From the NCBI GenBank assembly GCA_004570955.1, contig SPPL01000005.1:62001-126000 (forward strand): a stretch of DNA of 64,000 bases, given 5' to 3'. The DNA comes from Jeotgalicoccus nanhaiensis. GTDB taxonomy: Bacteria > Bacillota > Bacilli > Staphylococcales > Salinicoccaceae. The notes under the pieces were generated by a model. The model ran no database searches. It worked only from the letters and a program-made list of their open reading frames with translations, and was not told the DNA's origin. The position numbers and the translations under genes are program-made. The stretch's first letter is position 1. Each line of letters starts with the position of its first letter. Of the stretch, positions 44,133-52,904 are shown piece after piece.

Positions 44133-45530
44133 TTAAAAGAACACTAAATCAAGTAAAACCAGTGTCACACCGGCGACAAACCAGCCGATGGTCGTCGGAA
44201 TTGACCAGACCATAATCTGTTCTTTAACTTTAGTTATACCGAGCATTCTGTTGACTACCCAGAACAGGCTGTCGTTAAAGTATGAGAAACACATTGCTCC
44301 GAATGCTGCTGCCTGGGCTGCGAGCACAGGATCAAGCCCCATGTTGGAAACGATTGGTGCAGCGATTGAAGCCGCTGTAATCATTGCTACAGTGCCGCTT
44401 CCCTGCACCAGACGCACAAAGGTTGCGATAAAGAACGGAATCAGTATCGCCGGCACACTCCACGTCGCGACATATTCCGCAATAACTTCACCCGTACCGC
44501 TCACGCGCAGCACTTCTCCGAGCGCTCCCCCTGCACCGGTAACGAGCAGTATAATACCTGATGTTTTAATTCCTGTTTCCAATTCATCGAGGGTAGCACC
44601 CTTCGAATATCCTTTGGTCAGGAATAAGAGAGAATAAATCAGACCGAGAGCCACAGCGACAATCGGATTTCCGAAAAATGTAATGTATGATAGTAATGTT
44701 TCAGAAATATTAATTATCCCGCCGTCCTGCAAAGCATTAATTCCTGTATTACTAAAAATTAAAATGAGCGGAATAGCGATTGGCAGAGCAGATAAGATAA
44801 AGGAAGGCAGTTCCTTTTCACGTACTGATACTGCATCTTCAAATTCTGCGAATGCTTCTTTAGCAGAAGGACGGTAATAACCTTCGCCTTCTGCTTCTGG
44901 CAGCTGGTAAATTTTCCGGCCAATCCACTGTGCATATAAAACACCTGAAATAACAACAGGCACAGAAACAATTAGACCGATTATAACCATCTTACCGACG
45001 TCAGCACCGAATATTCCTGCTACACCTAGAGGTCCTGGTGTCGGCGGCACTGCATGATGTGTCGCAGCAAGACCGACTGCCAGTGCCACACCAAGTGTAA
45101 TAACAGATTTACCTGTTTGACGTGACAAGGCTTTAACCAGCGGATGCAGAATTACGAAGGCTGAATCTACAAAGATTGGAATTGCAACGATGTAACCGCT
45201 GACCGCAATTGCCCATTCTTCTTTTTTCCGTCCAATAAACTTAATCATCGTATATGCCAGTTTTTCTGCAGCACCTGAAATTTCCATAATTTTACCCATC
45301 ATAATTCCAAGTCCAATAATAATACCGATTGAAGCCAGAGTTGAACCAAAGCCGGAAGAAATTGTTCCGATAGTATCTTCAGGTGACATCCCCCCGATAA
45401 TACCGGTCATTACTGCCGCGATAAGTAAAGCAAGGAATACATGTATGCGAGTCTTAAGCACTAAAAAGATAAGCAGTGCGATGCCGATAACCAGACCGAC
45501 TATCATTTGTGTCGATGAAACATCTGTCAT
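44133..45530 (-). CDS. GntP-family permease
   Basis: This 465-residue protein has about 12 to 13 spans. GntP-type motifs are VGLAATHHAVPPTPGPLGVAG and FVRLVQGSGTVAMITAASI. These transporters bring in gluconate and related sugar acids with H+. As the last gene of the DeoR-kinase-PdxA operon it is the likely importer of a four-carbon sugar acid such as D-threonate or D-erythronate. A hairpin and a cre-like site in the 70-bp gap before it may adjust its expression. Confidence 0.92.
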   Translation of the reverse strand: MTDVSSTQMIVGLVIGIALLIFLVLKTRIHVFLALLIAAVMTGIIGGMSPEDTIGTISSGFGSTLASIGIIIGLGIMMGKIMEISGAAEKLAYTMIKFIGRKKEEWAIAVSGYIVAIPIFVDSAFVILHPLVKALSRQTGKSVITLGVALAVGLAATHHAVPPTPGPLGVAGIFGADVGKMVIIGLIVSVPVVISGVLYAQWIGRKIYQLPEAEGEGYYRPSAKEAFAEFEDAVSVREKELPSFILSALPIAIPLILIFSNTGINALQDGGIINISETLLSYITFFGNPIVAVALGLIYSLLFLTKGYSKGATLDELETGIKTSGIILLVTGAGGALGEVLRVSGTGEVIAEYVATWSVPAILIPFFIATFVRLVQGSGTVAMITAASIAAPIVSNMGLDPVLAAQAAAFGAMCFSYFNDSLFWVVNRMLGITKVKEQIMVWSIPTTIGWFVAGVTLVLLDLVFF

Positions 45531-45547
45531 ATAATTTCCCCTCCATC

Positions 45548-45595
45548 AAAAAGCGTTTTCATTTTATGTAAATTAAAGGGGCGGATAAACCGCCC
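45548..45595 (-). promoter_or_regulatory. Intra-operon hairpin and cre-like site before the GntP gene
   Basis: Directly after pdxA the minus strand carries GGGCGG-TTTAT-CCGCCC (45595-45578), followed by CTTTAATTT, a weak terminator. The next element, ATGAAAACGCTTTTT (45562-45548), fits the cre consensus at 13 of 15 positions. It ends 17 bp before the GntP start codon. Confidence 0.45.
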
Positions 45596-45600
45596 TGGAA

Positions 45601-46599
45601 TTATTTTCTGAAAGTTAATGCATATTCTCCTGCGAGTTTAATACATTCTTCCATGCTTTCGCTGGATGCAATATTTTGTCCTGCGATATCGAATGCTGTA
45701 CCGTGATCTACTGAGCTTCTCAGGAAAGGCAAGCCGTTTGTAATCGAAATTGTTTTGTGGAAATCCGTCATTTTCGCTGCGATGTGCCCCTGATCGTGGT
45801 AGAGAGAAATGACTGCATCATAACGTCCGTTAAGTGCTTGGAAGAATACAGAGTCTGCAGGAACCGGTCCTGCGACTTCGTAGCCGTCTGCCTGTGCACG
45901 TTTGATTCCCGGAGTAATTTCATCGATTTCTTCGTTGCCGAATAGTCCGCCTTCTCCGCTGTGAGGGTTTAATCCTGCCACTGCAAGTTTTGGTGCTTCA
46001 ACACCAAGTTTAATTAAAGCGTCATACGAACGTTTAATGTAATCGTGCACACGTTCAGCTGTCATCTGGTCAATCGCATCTTTTACGGACAAGTGGCGCG
46101 TCAGGAAGAATATGCGCAGGCTTTTCACCTGGAACATCGTTAATGGATCGTGCGAATTCGTCAGCTCTTCAAGCATTTCAGTGTGTCCGATAAACGGCAC
46201 TTCAGCCGCTTTCAGCGATTCTTTGTTAATCGGTGTTGTTGCCAGTGCATCAACTTTTCCGTCCATAGCGAGTTTAATTGCATATTCGATGTATTCAAAG
46301 GCAGCTTTACCGCATTGTTTTTGAACTTCTCCAAATTGGAAAGTTTCTGTATCGACATTATTTAAATCGATTAGATTGATTGCCTTGCCTGAAAAGTCCG
46401 CTTCTTCGACTTCTTTAATTACGTTTACCGGCAAATCAGTGCCTGTAATTTCCAGTGCCTTATCGATAATTTTTTTATCGCCGACAACGATTGAATTTGC
46501 CGCTTCAAGCACCTCGCTGTTTAAAAATGATTTCACTGTAATTTCCGGACCAATCCCTGCCGGATCTCCCATTGGTACTGCAATAATTGCTTTTGTCAT
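45601..46599 (-). CDS. pdxA2: PdxA-family 4-phospho-acid dehydrogenase (PdxA2-like)
   Basis: This 332-residue protein has PdxA motifs: PMGDPAGIGPEI at the N-terminus, GHTEMLEELT, GLNPHSGEGGLFG and SLYHDQGHIAAK for metal and substrate binding. Next to a DUF1537 kinase the protein is more likely PdxA2, which oxidises and decarboxylates D-threonate 4-phosphate (or D-erythronate 4-phosphate) to dihydroxyacetone phosphate, than the vitamin B6 enzyme. It lies 12 bp after the kinase stop. Confidence 0.88.
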   Translation of the reverse strand: MTKAIIAVPMGDPAGIGPEITVKSFLNSEVLEAANSIVVGDKKIIDKALEITGTDLPVNVIKEVEEADFSGKAINLIDLNNVDTETFQFGEVQKQCGKAAFEYIEYAIKLAMDGKVDALATTPINKESLKAAEVPFIGHTEMLEELTNSHDPLTMFQVKSLRIFFLTRHLSVKDAIDQMTAERVHDYIKRSYDALIKLGVEAPKLAVAGLNPHSGEGGLFGNEEIDEITPGIKRAQADGYEVAGPVPADSVFFQALNGRYDAVISLYHDQGHIAAKMTDFHKTISITNGLPFLRSSVDHGTAFDIAGQNIASSESMEECIKLAGEYALTFRK

Positions 46600-46611
46600 A
46601 TATAATTCCTC

Positions 46612-47895
46612 CTATTTTGATTTTAAATACTGCACCGCTTCATAGAGTGTGTGCCTGCTGCCGATCATGCCGCCTTTAGTTACCAGAGGCAGACCTTCAT
46701 ATTTTCCGCCGAGCAGATGGCCGTATGCAATCAGCGGACCAACTTCATCGATCAATTTAATTCCGCTCGCAAGCGTAATACTCGCAAGTGATGCTGTTAC
46801 ATCACCGCCGCTGACGTAACAGCCTTTAATTTCGTGGTCCGCTTCGTCGAGCAGCCGTTTCGTAATTGTCGCCAGACCGTCGGTAATGCGTTTAGCCACA
46901 CGATCTGGCGTAACACCGTGTGATGCCGCAATTTTTTTAATGTCGATAATAACGAGGTTTTCTTCATTGGTAGTAATAACAACGACTTCGTTTTCCTCCA
47001 TGCGTTCCTTGGCCAGCTTCACGCTTTTCTCGACTTCGTCATGCCAGTTTTTATCAAAGGTTGCAAGTTTGTTAATATCGGGAATAACCGGTGTTAATTT
47101 CAGTCTGTCGATTAAATACACGAGCTGTCTTTCCGACACTTTCGTTGCACTGCCGACTGTAACGATAATTTTGCGGTCGTCTCCGACCTGATCCGCCCGG
47201 TATTTAGCATAGAGCGACGTAAACGGTCCCGGATCAATCGGTACAATTTTTTTATCCGTATAACCGCAAAGTGTTTCTGCAATAAACTCAATATCGTTAT
47301 TCGTCACTGCATCGAGAACGATGATCTTATTGCCGTCATCTACCAGTTTTTTAAAGCTGCGGATAAATATATCGCGGTCATCCGTCATATCATTAATGGT
47401 CAGGACCCCGACTTTACTACTGGTCTGAGAAGAAATAATTTCTGGGACATATGATGTTGTAATTGGAGTAATCGGGTCGTTTGCTGCATCTGTTTTATGG
47501 AGCGGCAGGTTATCGACCAAAAGATAGCCACCGACTGTCACCCTTCCCGAATCCGGAAACGACGGCACAACTACTCCGACTGAATCCGGTCCGACTGTAT
47601 CGAGAATCATATCTATTTCAATACCGACGTTGCCGCGGAGCGTAGAGTCAATGCGTTTGCACAGTATGTCTGCGCCCCAGTCTTTCAGCTTACGAAGAGA
47701 GCCGCCGACTCTGTAGTCGAGCACTTTTTTTGAAGCGTAACGGCTGTCTGTATCTACTATGATTGCATCGGTTTCATCATCTTGCATTAAATCGTTGTAA
47801 TGAAAATACGTTGCCGGATGAAAACCATTTTTACTGAGCCGGACACCGGTGGCATTTGCACCGGTTAAATCGTCCGCAATAATTCCTACTTTCAC
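46612..47895 (-). CDS. Four-carbon acid sugar kinase (DUF1537 family)
   Basis: This 427-residue protein has the N-terminal sugar-acid domain (GIIADDLTGANATGVRLSKNG, DSRYASKKVL and CKRIDSTLRGNVG). The C-terminal nucleotide-binding domain has YVSGGDVTAS. These are the DUF1537 signatures of DtnK, DenK and OtnK. It should phosphorylate D-threonate, D-erythronate or a related acid at carbon 4 for the downstream PdxA-type enzyme. Which stereoisomer is used cannot be told from the sequence. Confidence 0.92.
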   Translation of the reverse strand: MKVGIIADDLTGANATGVRLSKNGFHPATYFHYNDLMQDDETDAIIVDTDSRYASKKVLDYRVGGSLRKLKDWGADILCKRIDSTLRGNVGIEIDMILDTVGPDSVGVVVPSFPDSGRVTVGGYLLVDNLPLHKTDAANDPITPITTSYVPEIISSQTSSKVGVLTINDMTDDRDIFIRSFKKLVDDGNKIIVLDAVTNNDIEFIAETLCGYTDKKIVPIDPGPFTSLYAKYRADQVGDDRKIIVTVGSATKVSERQLVYLIDRLKLTPVIPDINKLATFDKNWHDEVEKSVKLAKERMEENEVVVITTNEENLVIIDIKKIAASHGVTPDRVAKRITDGLATITKRLLDEADHEIKGCYVSGGDVTASLASITLASGIKLIDEVGPLIAYGHLLGGKYEGLPLVTKGGMIGSRHTLYEAVQYLKSK

Positions 47896-47907
47896 GATTC
47901 ACCCTCC

Positions 47908-48657
47908 TTATATTACAGCTGTATGTTCAGCAATCCGGTCAAGTTCATTTGGTCCGATATGATCATCTGTAATAATTCCTGTAAAATCCTTTAAGTCGCA
48001 AATCTTTGAAAATGCAGTATGGCTGAGCTTACTGGAATCCACGACAAGATAAGCTGTCTGGCCGCACTTCATCATTAAACGTTTTACCTTTGCCTTTTCA
48101 ATCGTCGGTGCAAAAATACCTTCATCCACCATCATGGCCTGGGTGCCGACAAAAGAAACATTCACTTTAATGTTGTTCAGCATATCAATCGTCTGGGCAC
48201 CGTACATTGAACCGACATTCTGCTGGACAGTTCCGCCCAATATAATCACTTCATGCTGACTGTCGATTAACTCAGCTGCCGCTTTAATATCATTCGTAAC
48301 GATACGTACTGTAAAATCTGCATTTTTTAACAGTTTGCAAATTTCAAGAGTCGTTGTACCGGCATCGAGCAGTATTGTTTCATCCGGTTTAATGAACTGC
48401 ATTGCCTTTTTCGCGATCAGCCGTTTCTCTTCTATATTCACAAGCTGCTTCTTTACGAACGGCACTTCATTTAAGAAGGAATCCCTCAGCAAGATCGAAG
48501 TGGACGTTCTGATAATTTGTTCATTTGATTCAAGTTCCTTTAAATCACGGCGTACAGTCATCTCGGAAACATTAAGCTCGGCTGCGAGCAGCTCTATCGT
48601 TACATTGCTGTCCTCAGCTACCCGGTTGACAATATACTGCTGTCTTTTACTCTTCAT
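47908..48657 (-). CDS. DeoR/GlpR family regulator
   Basis: This 249-residue protein has an N-terminal DeoR helix-turn-helix (VTIELLAAELNVSEMTVRRDL) and a C-terminal sugar-phosphate sensor domain (DETILLDAGTTTLEICK and NVSFVGTQAM). The ATG at 48657 is preferred because AAGGTG lies 6 nt upstream; starts up to 48678 are possible. It leads the acid-sugar operon and probably represses it until the phosphorylated acid appears. Confidence 0.9.
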   Translation of the reverse strand: MKSKRQQYIVNRVAEDSNVTIELLAAELNVSEMTVRRDLKELESNEQIIRTSTSILLRDSFLNEVPFVKKQLVNIEEKRLIAKKAMQFIKPDETILLDAGTTTLEICKLLKNADFTVRIVTNDIKAAAELIDSQHEVIILGGTVQQNVGSMYGAQTIDMLNNIKVNVSFVGTQAMMVDEGIFAPTIEKAKVKRLMMKCGQTAYLVVDSSKLSHTAFSKICDLKDFTGIITDDHIGPNELDRIAEHTAVI

Positions 48658-48676
48658 ATCCATCACCTTGAGATTC

Positions 48677-48718
48677 ATTATATTGTTTGTTTTTCACATT
48701 GTAAAGAAAATAATGTGA
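48677..48718 (-). promoter_or_regulatory. Promoter and dyad operator of the acid-sugar operon
   Basis: The minus strand has TTTACA (48705-48700), a 17-bp spacer and a perfect TATAAT (48682-48677). The inverted repeat TCACATT (48694-48700) / AATGTGA (48712-48718) covers the -35 region, as expected for self-repression by the DeoR protein. Confidence 0.6.
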
Positions 48719-48781
48719 TAATTTAACACCTTTAATTTTATTTTGTTACTTTTTAACATTAAACAGTAATTGGCACAACAA

Positions 48782-48815
48782 AAAAGTAAAACCCGTCTCT
48801 CCGGATTTTACTTTT
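48782..48815 (-). terminator. Terminator of the 134-aa membrane-protein gene
   Basis: AAAAGTAAAA and TTTTACTTTT form a 10-bp outer stem with an inner CCG/CGG. It lies 14 bp after the stop at 48830. Confidence 0.75.
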
Positions 48816-48829
48816 CGCTTCATAATATT

Positions 48830-49231
48830 CTATTTCTTGATAAGCACTCCGTGTTCTTTCAGCCGTGCTGCAGTACTTTTCATGCGCTCGGTGTCACCCG
48901 CTTCTTTCGCTTCATGATATTCACTCAGCAAGTCGGTCACTTCATTCTGCTCACCGTGAATCTTACCGCTTTGAGCTTTATCATCGTCATATATCATTTC
49001 CACCCGGAACGTTACAAACAGCATTATAATCCCGAATATTACTGCAAGTCCGATGCTCGATACTCCAGCGATATTTTCAAGTGTATCGTTACTAATTACT
49101 TTTTCTGATAAAAACTGCGCGATTTCCGGAATAATAAATCCAACTGCCATTCCCATGAGTACTCTTACCGGATCAAAGTGATATTTCTTTCTGTCCGGCC
49201 GCCTGTTATCTTCTTCTGATTTTAAAAACAT
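48830..49231 (-). CDS. Hypothetical membrane protein, 133 aa
   Basis: Two hydrophobic segments are visible, about residues 25-42 (VLMGMAVGFIIPEIAQFL) and 58-78 (GVSSIGLAVIFGIIMLFVTF). A charged helical tail with YHEAKEAGDTERMKSTAARL follows, resembling a short SHOCT-like or coiled-coil end. The ATG at 49231 follows GAGGAG by 7 nt. No family is recognised. It sits between terminators as a single-gene unit. Confidence 0.7.
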   Translation of the reverse strand: MFLKSEEDNRRPDRKKYHFDPVRVLMGMAVGFIIPEIAQFLSEKVISNDTLENIAGVSSIGLAVIFGIIMLFVTFRVEMIYDDDKAQSGKIHGEQNEVTDLLSEYHEAKEAGDTERMKSTAARLKEHGVLIKK

Positions 49232-49293
49232 ACTAAAGCTCCTCATATATCTTCCTGCTTAGCATTATACTAAACAAGCTGCCGGATTACGCC

Positions 49294-49329
49294 AAAAAAA
49301 TGCCATTATTTCTAAAAAAATAATGGCAT
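49294..49329 (-). terminator. Terminator of the aldehyde dehydrogenase gene
   Basis: ATGCCATTATTT and AAATAATGGCAT form a 12-bp stem followed by T on the minus strand. Confidence 0.9.
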
Positions 49330-49343
49330 CTTCCTCATTCTAT

Positions 49344-50789
49344 CTATTCATTTTTATACTGCATGTACACAACCTGTGTAACTAAGAAATCTTCAACACC
49401 GTGTTTACCGTCGGTGCCGCCGAGCCCTGACTGTCTCATGCCTGCATGGTAACCCTGGACTGCTTCAAAGTTTTCCCTGTTCACATACGTTTCACCGAAC
49501 TTCATCTCGTTGATGACTTTCATCGTTTCGTTCATATCATCAGTGTAAAGTGATGATGACAGTCCGTAAATTGTGTCGTTTGCCATGTCGATTGCTTCAT
49601 CGATTGTTTCAAAAGTCGCAATCGGCAAAACGGGCCCGAATATTTCATCGCGCATAATTTTAGAATCATGCGTTACATTCGTTAAAATGGTTGGTTCATA
49701 GAAGAAACCTTTCTCCATATCCGCTTTCTTCCCGCCGGTAACTGCTTTCGCACCGTCAGCCACTGCTTCATCCACCATGTCAGCGACTGTGTTCAAACGG
49801 TCTTCATTAATCAGCGGCCCGACTTCAACGTCTTTATCTTCCCGGGGATTGCCGAGTTTTTTCTCTTTAAAAGCTGCAGCAAGCTTATCAGTTAATTCTT
49901 CTGCGACACTGGAATGTACATAAACACGTTCAGCGTTTGTACAAGCCTGGCCGTTATTAGCGAGTCTCGAGGTCACGAGAGCATTCACTGTAAGATCAAT
50001 GTCTGCATGCTGCGACACGATAACTGGTGCTTTGCCGCCGAGCTCCAGGTTCACTTTTGTAATATTCTGGGCTGCCGCTTCCATCACTTTAGTTCCCGCA
50101 GTAATACTGCCGGTCATCGTAATCATATCTACATTTTTATGTTTTGCGAGCGCGTTGCCGATTTCAGAACCCGCACCGGTTACCACGTTATAGACGCCTG
50201 CCGGGATTTCTTTCATCTCATCGACAATTTTTGTGAATTCCATCGTCGTGTTTGGTGTATGCTGACTCGGCTTAAGCACGATTGTATTGCCGGTAACGAG
50301 GGCAGTCGCCACTTTTCTTGCCAGTATAAATACCGGGAAGTTCCAGGGATTAATCCCTGCCACAACACCGATTGGCTTTTTGTAAATTAAAATATTCTCA
50401 TTGGCTCGGTCGCTCGGCACCACATCACCTTCAATGCGTCTCGCCCATTCCGACATATAGTGGAAATAATCAATCGCAAGATCGACTTCACCGCCAGCAA
50501 GCTCGTAATCTTTCCCCTGTTCTTCCTGGAGCAGATCGATAAAAGTCTCACGTCTTGCTGCGAGGACATCCCCGAGTTTACGGACGATTTTCCCGCGTTC
50601 TATATTAGGCGTGAGTTCCCACGCTTTCTGAGCTTTTGCTGCAGCCTGCACCGCCTTGTCTACATCTGCATTCGTCGCTTTCGGAGTTCGTGAAATTACC
50701 GCTTCAGTCGCCGGATTAATCACGTCAATCCAGTCTTTTCCTGTCGAGTCCGTATAGGCGCCATCGATATATAACTGATGCTGAATCAA
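49344..50789 (-). CDS. Aldehyde dehydrogenase, AldA-like (lactaldehyde/glycolaldehyde)
   Basis: This 481-residue NAD-dependent enzyme has the catalytic glutamate in LELGGKAP (Glu249), the nucleophilic cysteine in NNGQACTNAERV (Cys283) and the GINPWNFPV cofactor region. The AERVYV after the cysteine resembles AldA, which oxidises lactaldehyde and glycolaldehyde to lactate and glycolate. It is a single-gene unit. Substrate preference is inferred from similarity only. Confidence 0.9.
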   Translation of the reverse strand: MIQHQLYIDGAYTDSTGKDWIDVINPATEAVISRTPKATNADVDKAVQAAAKAQKAWELTPNIERGKIVRKLGDVLAARRETFIDLLQEEQGKDYELAGGEVDLAIDYFHYMSEWARRIEGDVVPSDRANENILIYKKPIGVVAGINPWNFPVFILARKVATALVTGNTIVLKPSQHTPNTTMEFTKIVDEMKEIPAGVYNVVTGAGSEIGNALAKHKNVDMITMTGSITAGTKVMEAAAQNITKVNLELGGKAPVIVSQHADIDLTVNALVTSRLANNGQACTNAERVYVHSSVAEELTDKLAAAFKEKKLGNPREDKDVEVGPLINEDRLNTVADMVDEAVADGAKAVTGGKKADMEKGFFYEPTILTNVTHDSKIMRDEIFGPVLPIATFETIDEAIDMANDTIYGLSSSLYTDDMNETMKVINEMKFGETYVNRENFEAVQGYHAGMRQSGLGGTDGKHGVEDFLVTQVVYMQYKNE

Positions 50790-50861
50790 AAAATCTCCTC
50801 CTAAATTATGTTACTCATAATCTTCCCTTTATATTTCCGGTAAAACTTTACTGATCTCTAG

Positions 50862-51500
50862 TTATTCTTTCTCGGCAACGACTGTAAAACGTTCATTTAC
50901 ATGTTCCGCATTTTCAGCTTCATCGATGACTGCGATTGCAAAGTCAGCGTAGCTGATGTAGCTCTCTTCCGACTTGTTCACAAGCAGCACGTCTGCACCT
51001 GTTTCATATGCTCCCGTCCGTTTTCCTTCGGCATCAAATTCTGCTGACGGACTGATAAAGGTCCATTTTAGGTTTGTTGTCTGCTCTAGTTCTTCCAGGT
51101 TTTCACTCTGTCCGCCCGCAGTCGGTTTAAAGATATCCGGGAAGTTCGGTGTATCGATAACTTTCATCGTTCTGCTGTCATCGACATACAAACTGCCGGC
51201 ACCGCCGACAACAATCAGACGGATGCCAGTGCCGGAAAGCGCATTAATCAGCACCCGGCCCGCTTCAACGTGTGCATCTTTCTCACCAAGCGGAGCACCG
51301 AAGGCGTTTACGACGACATCCAGTCCTTTAAAATCTTCTGTCCATGTATCATGTACATCTTTCTCTATTACTTTCACATTATCATTATTTAACTTCGAAG
51401 CATTTCTGACAATCGCAGTGACCTCATGTCCTCTTCTGACCGCTTCATCTAATATTAAACTGCCGGCCTTACCCGTTGCGCCTACGATTCCTATTTTCAT
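50862..51500 (-). CDS. NAD(P)H-binding oxidoreductase (atypical SDR)
   Basis: This 212-residue protein begins with GIVGATGKAGSLILDEAVRRG, the glycine-rich cofactor loop of the NmrA-like/NAD(P)H-binding group. VVNAFGAP and LIVVGGAGSLYVDD also fit. Such proteins are stress-related oxidoreductases or redox sensors. It is divergent from ybaK across about 100 bp. Confidence 0.88.
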   Translation of the reverse strand: MKIGIVGATGKAGSLILDEAVRRGHEVTAIVRNASKLNNDNVKVIEKDVHDTWTEDFKGLDVVVNAFGAPLGEKDAHVEAGRVLINALSGTGIRLIVVGGAGSLYVDDSRTMKVIDTPNFPDIFKPTAGGQSENLEELEQTTNLKWTFISPSAEFDAEGKRTGAYETGADVLLVNKSEESYISYADFAIAVIDEAENAEHVNERFTVVAEKE

Positions 51501-51600
51501 TAAAAACCCTCCGGTTATGTTATGATTTTAAATACTATCTATGTATACCCTGCACTTACTTTTTGAAACTATACTTTTTACTGATTAGGAGAGCAGCTAT

Positions 51601-52074
51601 ATGAAGAAAAAGAAAATCCAAAAAACAAATGCCATGCGCGTACTTGAGAATAACAAAATCAGCTACGAAGTGCATGAATATCCCTGGAATGAAGATCATA
51701 CAGATGAGGAGAACGCGGGGGTGCCGTTCGACAAAATTTATAAAACCCTTGTTGCTGTCGGCAATAATACAGGAGTGCTTGTCGGCTGTATTCCTTCTTC
51801 AACCGAGCTCGATTTAAAGAAATTTGCCAAAGCGAGCGGCAACAAAAAAGTCGATATGCTTCATATGAAAGATCTTGAGAGAACGACAGGCTATATCCGC
51901 GGCGGCTGTTCGCCTGTCGGCATGAAAAAACTGTTTCCGACTTATATCGGAGCACAAGCAGAAATGATGGAGACAGTTGTCGTCTCTGCTGGAAAGCGCG
52001 GCATGCAGATGGAACTTGCTCCTGATGATTTACTGCAAGTCACCGCAGGTAATTTTGCTGATATTACAGAATAA
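51601..52074 (+). CDS. ybaK: Cys-tRNA(Pro) deacylase YbaK/EbsC
   Basis: This 157-residue editing protein removes cysteine from mischarged tRNA(Pro). Motifs are the lysine in FDKIYKTLVAVG, LDLKKFAKASGNKKVDM and the Gly-rich GYIRGGCSPVGMKK near the active site. A GGAG site lies a few bases before the ATG. It is a monocistronic unit followed by a strong terminator. Confidence 0.92.
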   Translation: MKKKKIQKTNAMRVLENNKISYEVHEYPWNEDHTDEENAGVPFDKIYKTLVAVGNNTGVLVGCIPSSTELDLKKFAKASGNKKVDMLHMKDLERTTGYIRGGCSPVGMKKLFPTYIGAQAEMMETVVVSAGKRGMQMELAPDDLLQVTAGNFADITE

Positions 52075-52078
52075 AATT

Positions 52079-52113
52079 GAGCTCTGACCAAAAAGAAGGT
52101 CAGAGCTCTTTGT
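52079..52113. terminator. Bidirectional terminator of ybaK and the ctaG-like gene
   Basis: GAGCTCTGACC and GGTCAGAGCTC form an 11-bp stem between convergent genes, followed by CTTTG on the plus strand. Confidence 0.85.
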
Positions 52114-52116
52114 TAT

Positions 52117-52893
52117 CTAAGAAAATTTTAATGAACGAGTATGCTCTCTTCCTGCAGCCTTATACCACTGCCAGCATAAGATAATTATCAGTGCGAGGTC
52201 AACGATGTCGCCGCCGTAGTACATCAGCATTGCACCTGCTTCACCATCCTCTCGTGCTATGCCAGCCGGAGGTGAAGCGTATATCATCTTGGATAGTATT
52301 TTATGAAAACCAAGGGCCGCAATCAGGACTGCAGCACGGTATAAAAATGTGTAACGGTGAGTAACAATATCGATATAAATTATCGACATCGTAAAAAGAT
52401 AGCCCGCGAGAAAAACATGAAGATGAATAAGCGCAAACAAGAGTACAGATGAGTGCATAATTTCAAATAATCCTGTTTTATAAATAAGAAATAAGCCGCC
52501 GATATTTAATATAGAAGCGACAATTGGATTGCTGATAAATTGAACATACTTCAAATTCAGAATTTTACTCAGTTTTCTTGCATTGGCTACTTTCAGAGTT
52601 CTCATCAAGAGAGTCATCGGTTTACCATGCAGTATAAGAAGCGGTCCAAGCATACCGAGCAGCAGATGCCCCAGCATATGGACAGTGAAATCCATATGGG
52701 ACAAACGCGCCAGCGGACCTGTCAGCGCAGCAGCTGAAAGAATCACACCTGCTGCAAACAGGATATACCTGCTCCATTTCCATTTTTGATGTTCTTTTCC
52801 GGAAGCATACATGGCTGCAGGGTAAAGTACTAAGGCAGCCACCGCGAGCGCGGCGACGATAATTTCAAGAATTAAAAAATGCGTCATATTCAT
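52117..52893 (-). CDS. ctaG: CtaG-type cytochrome c oxidase assembly membrane protein
   Basis: This 258-residue protein has about seven membrane spans. It contains HMLGHLLLGMLGPLLILHGKP, the histidine-rich motif of the CtaG (caa3 assembly, Bacillus-type) family, and PPAGIAREDGEAGAMLMYYGGD, conserved near the C-terminus. It helps insert copper or assemble terminal oxidase, or acts in copper handling. The ATG at 52893 is favoured because AAGGA is 8 nt upstream; an ATG at 52902 overlaps that site. It follows the DUF2243 gene closely. Confidence 0.88.
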   Translation of the reverse strand: MNMTHFLILEIIVAALAVAALVLYPAAMYASGKEHQKWKWSRYILFAAGVILSAAALTGPLARLSHMDFTVHMLGHLLLGMLGPLLILHGKPMTLLMRTLKVANARKLSKILNLKYVQFISNPIVASILNIGGLFLIYKTGLFEIMHSSVLLFALIHLHVFLAGYLFTMSIIYIDIVTHRYTFLYRAAVLIAALGFHKILSKMIYASPPAGIAREDGEAGAMLMYYGGDIVDLALIIILCWQWYKAAGREHTRSLKFS

Positions 52894-52904
52894 GTGATGC
52901 ATCC

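Noticed and set aside
45601-46599. Vitamin B6 biosynthesis PdxA
   Set aside because: Its operon has a DUF1537 kinase, a DeoR regulator and a GntP importer, and no other pyridoxine genes, so the catabolic PdxA2 role is favoured.
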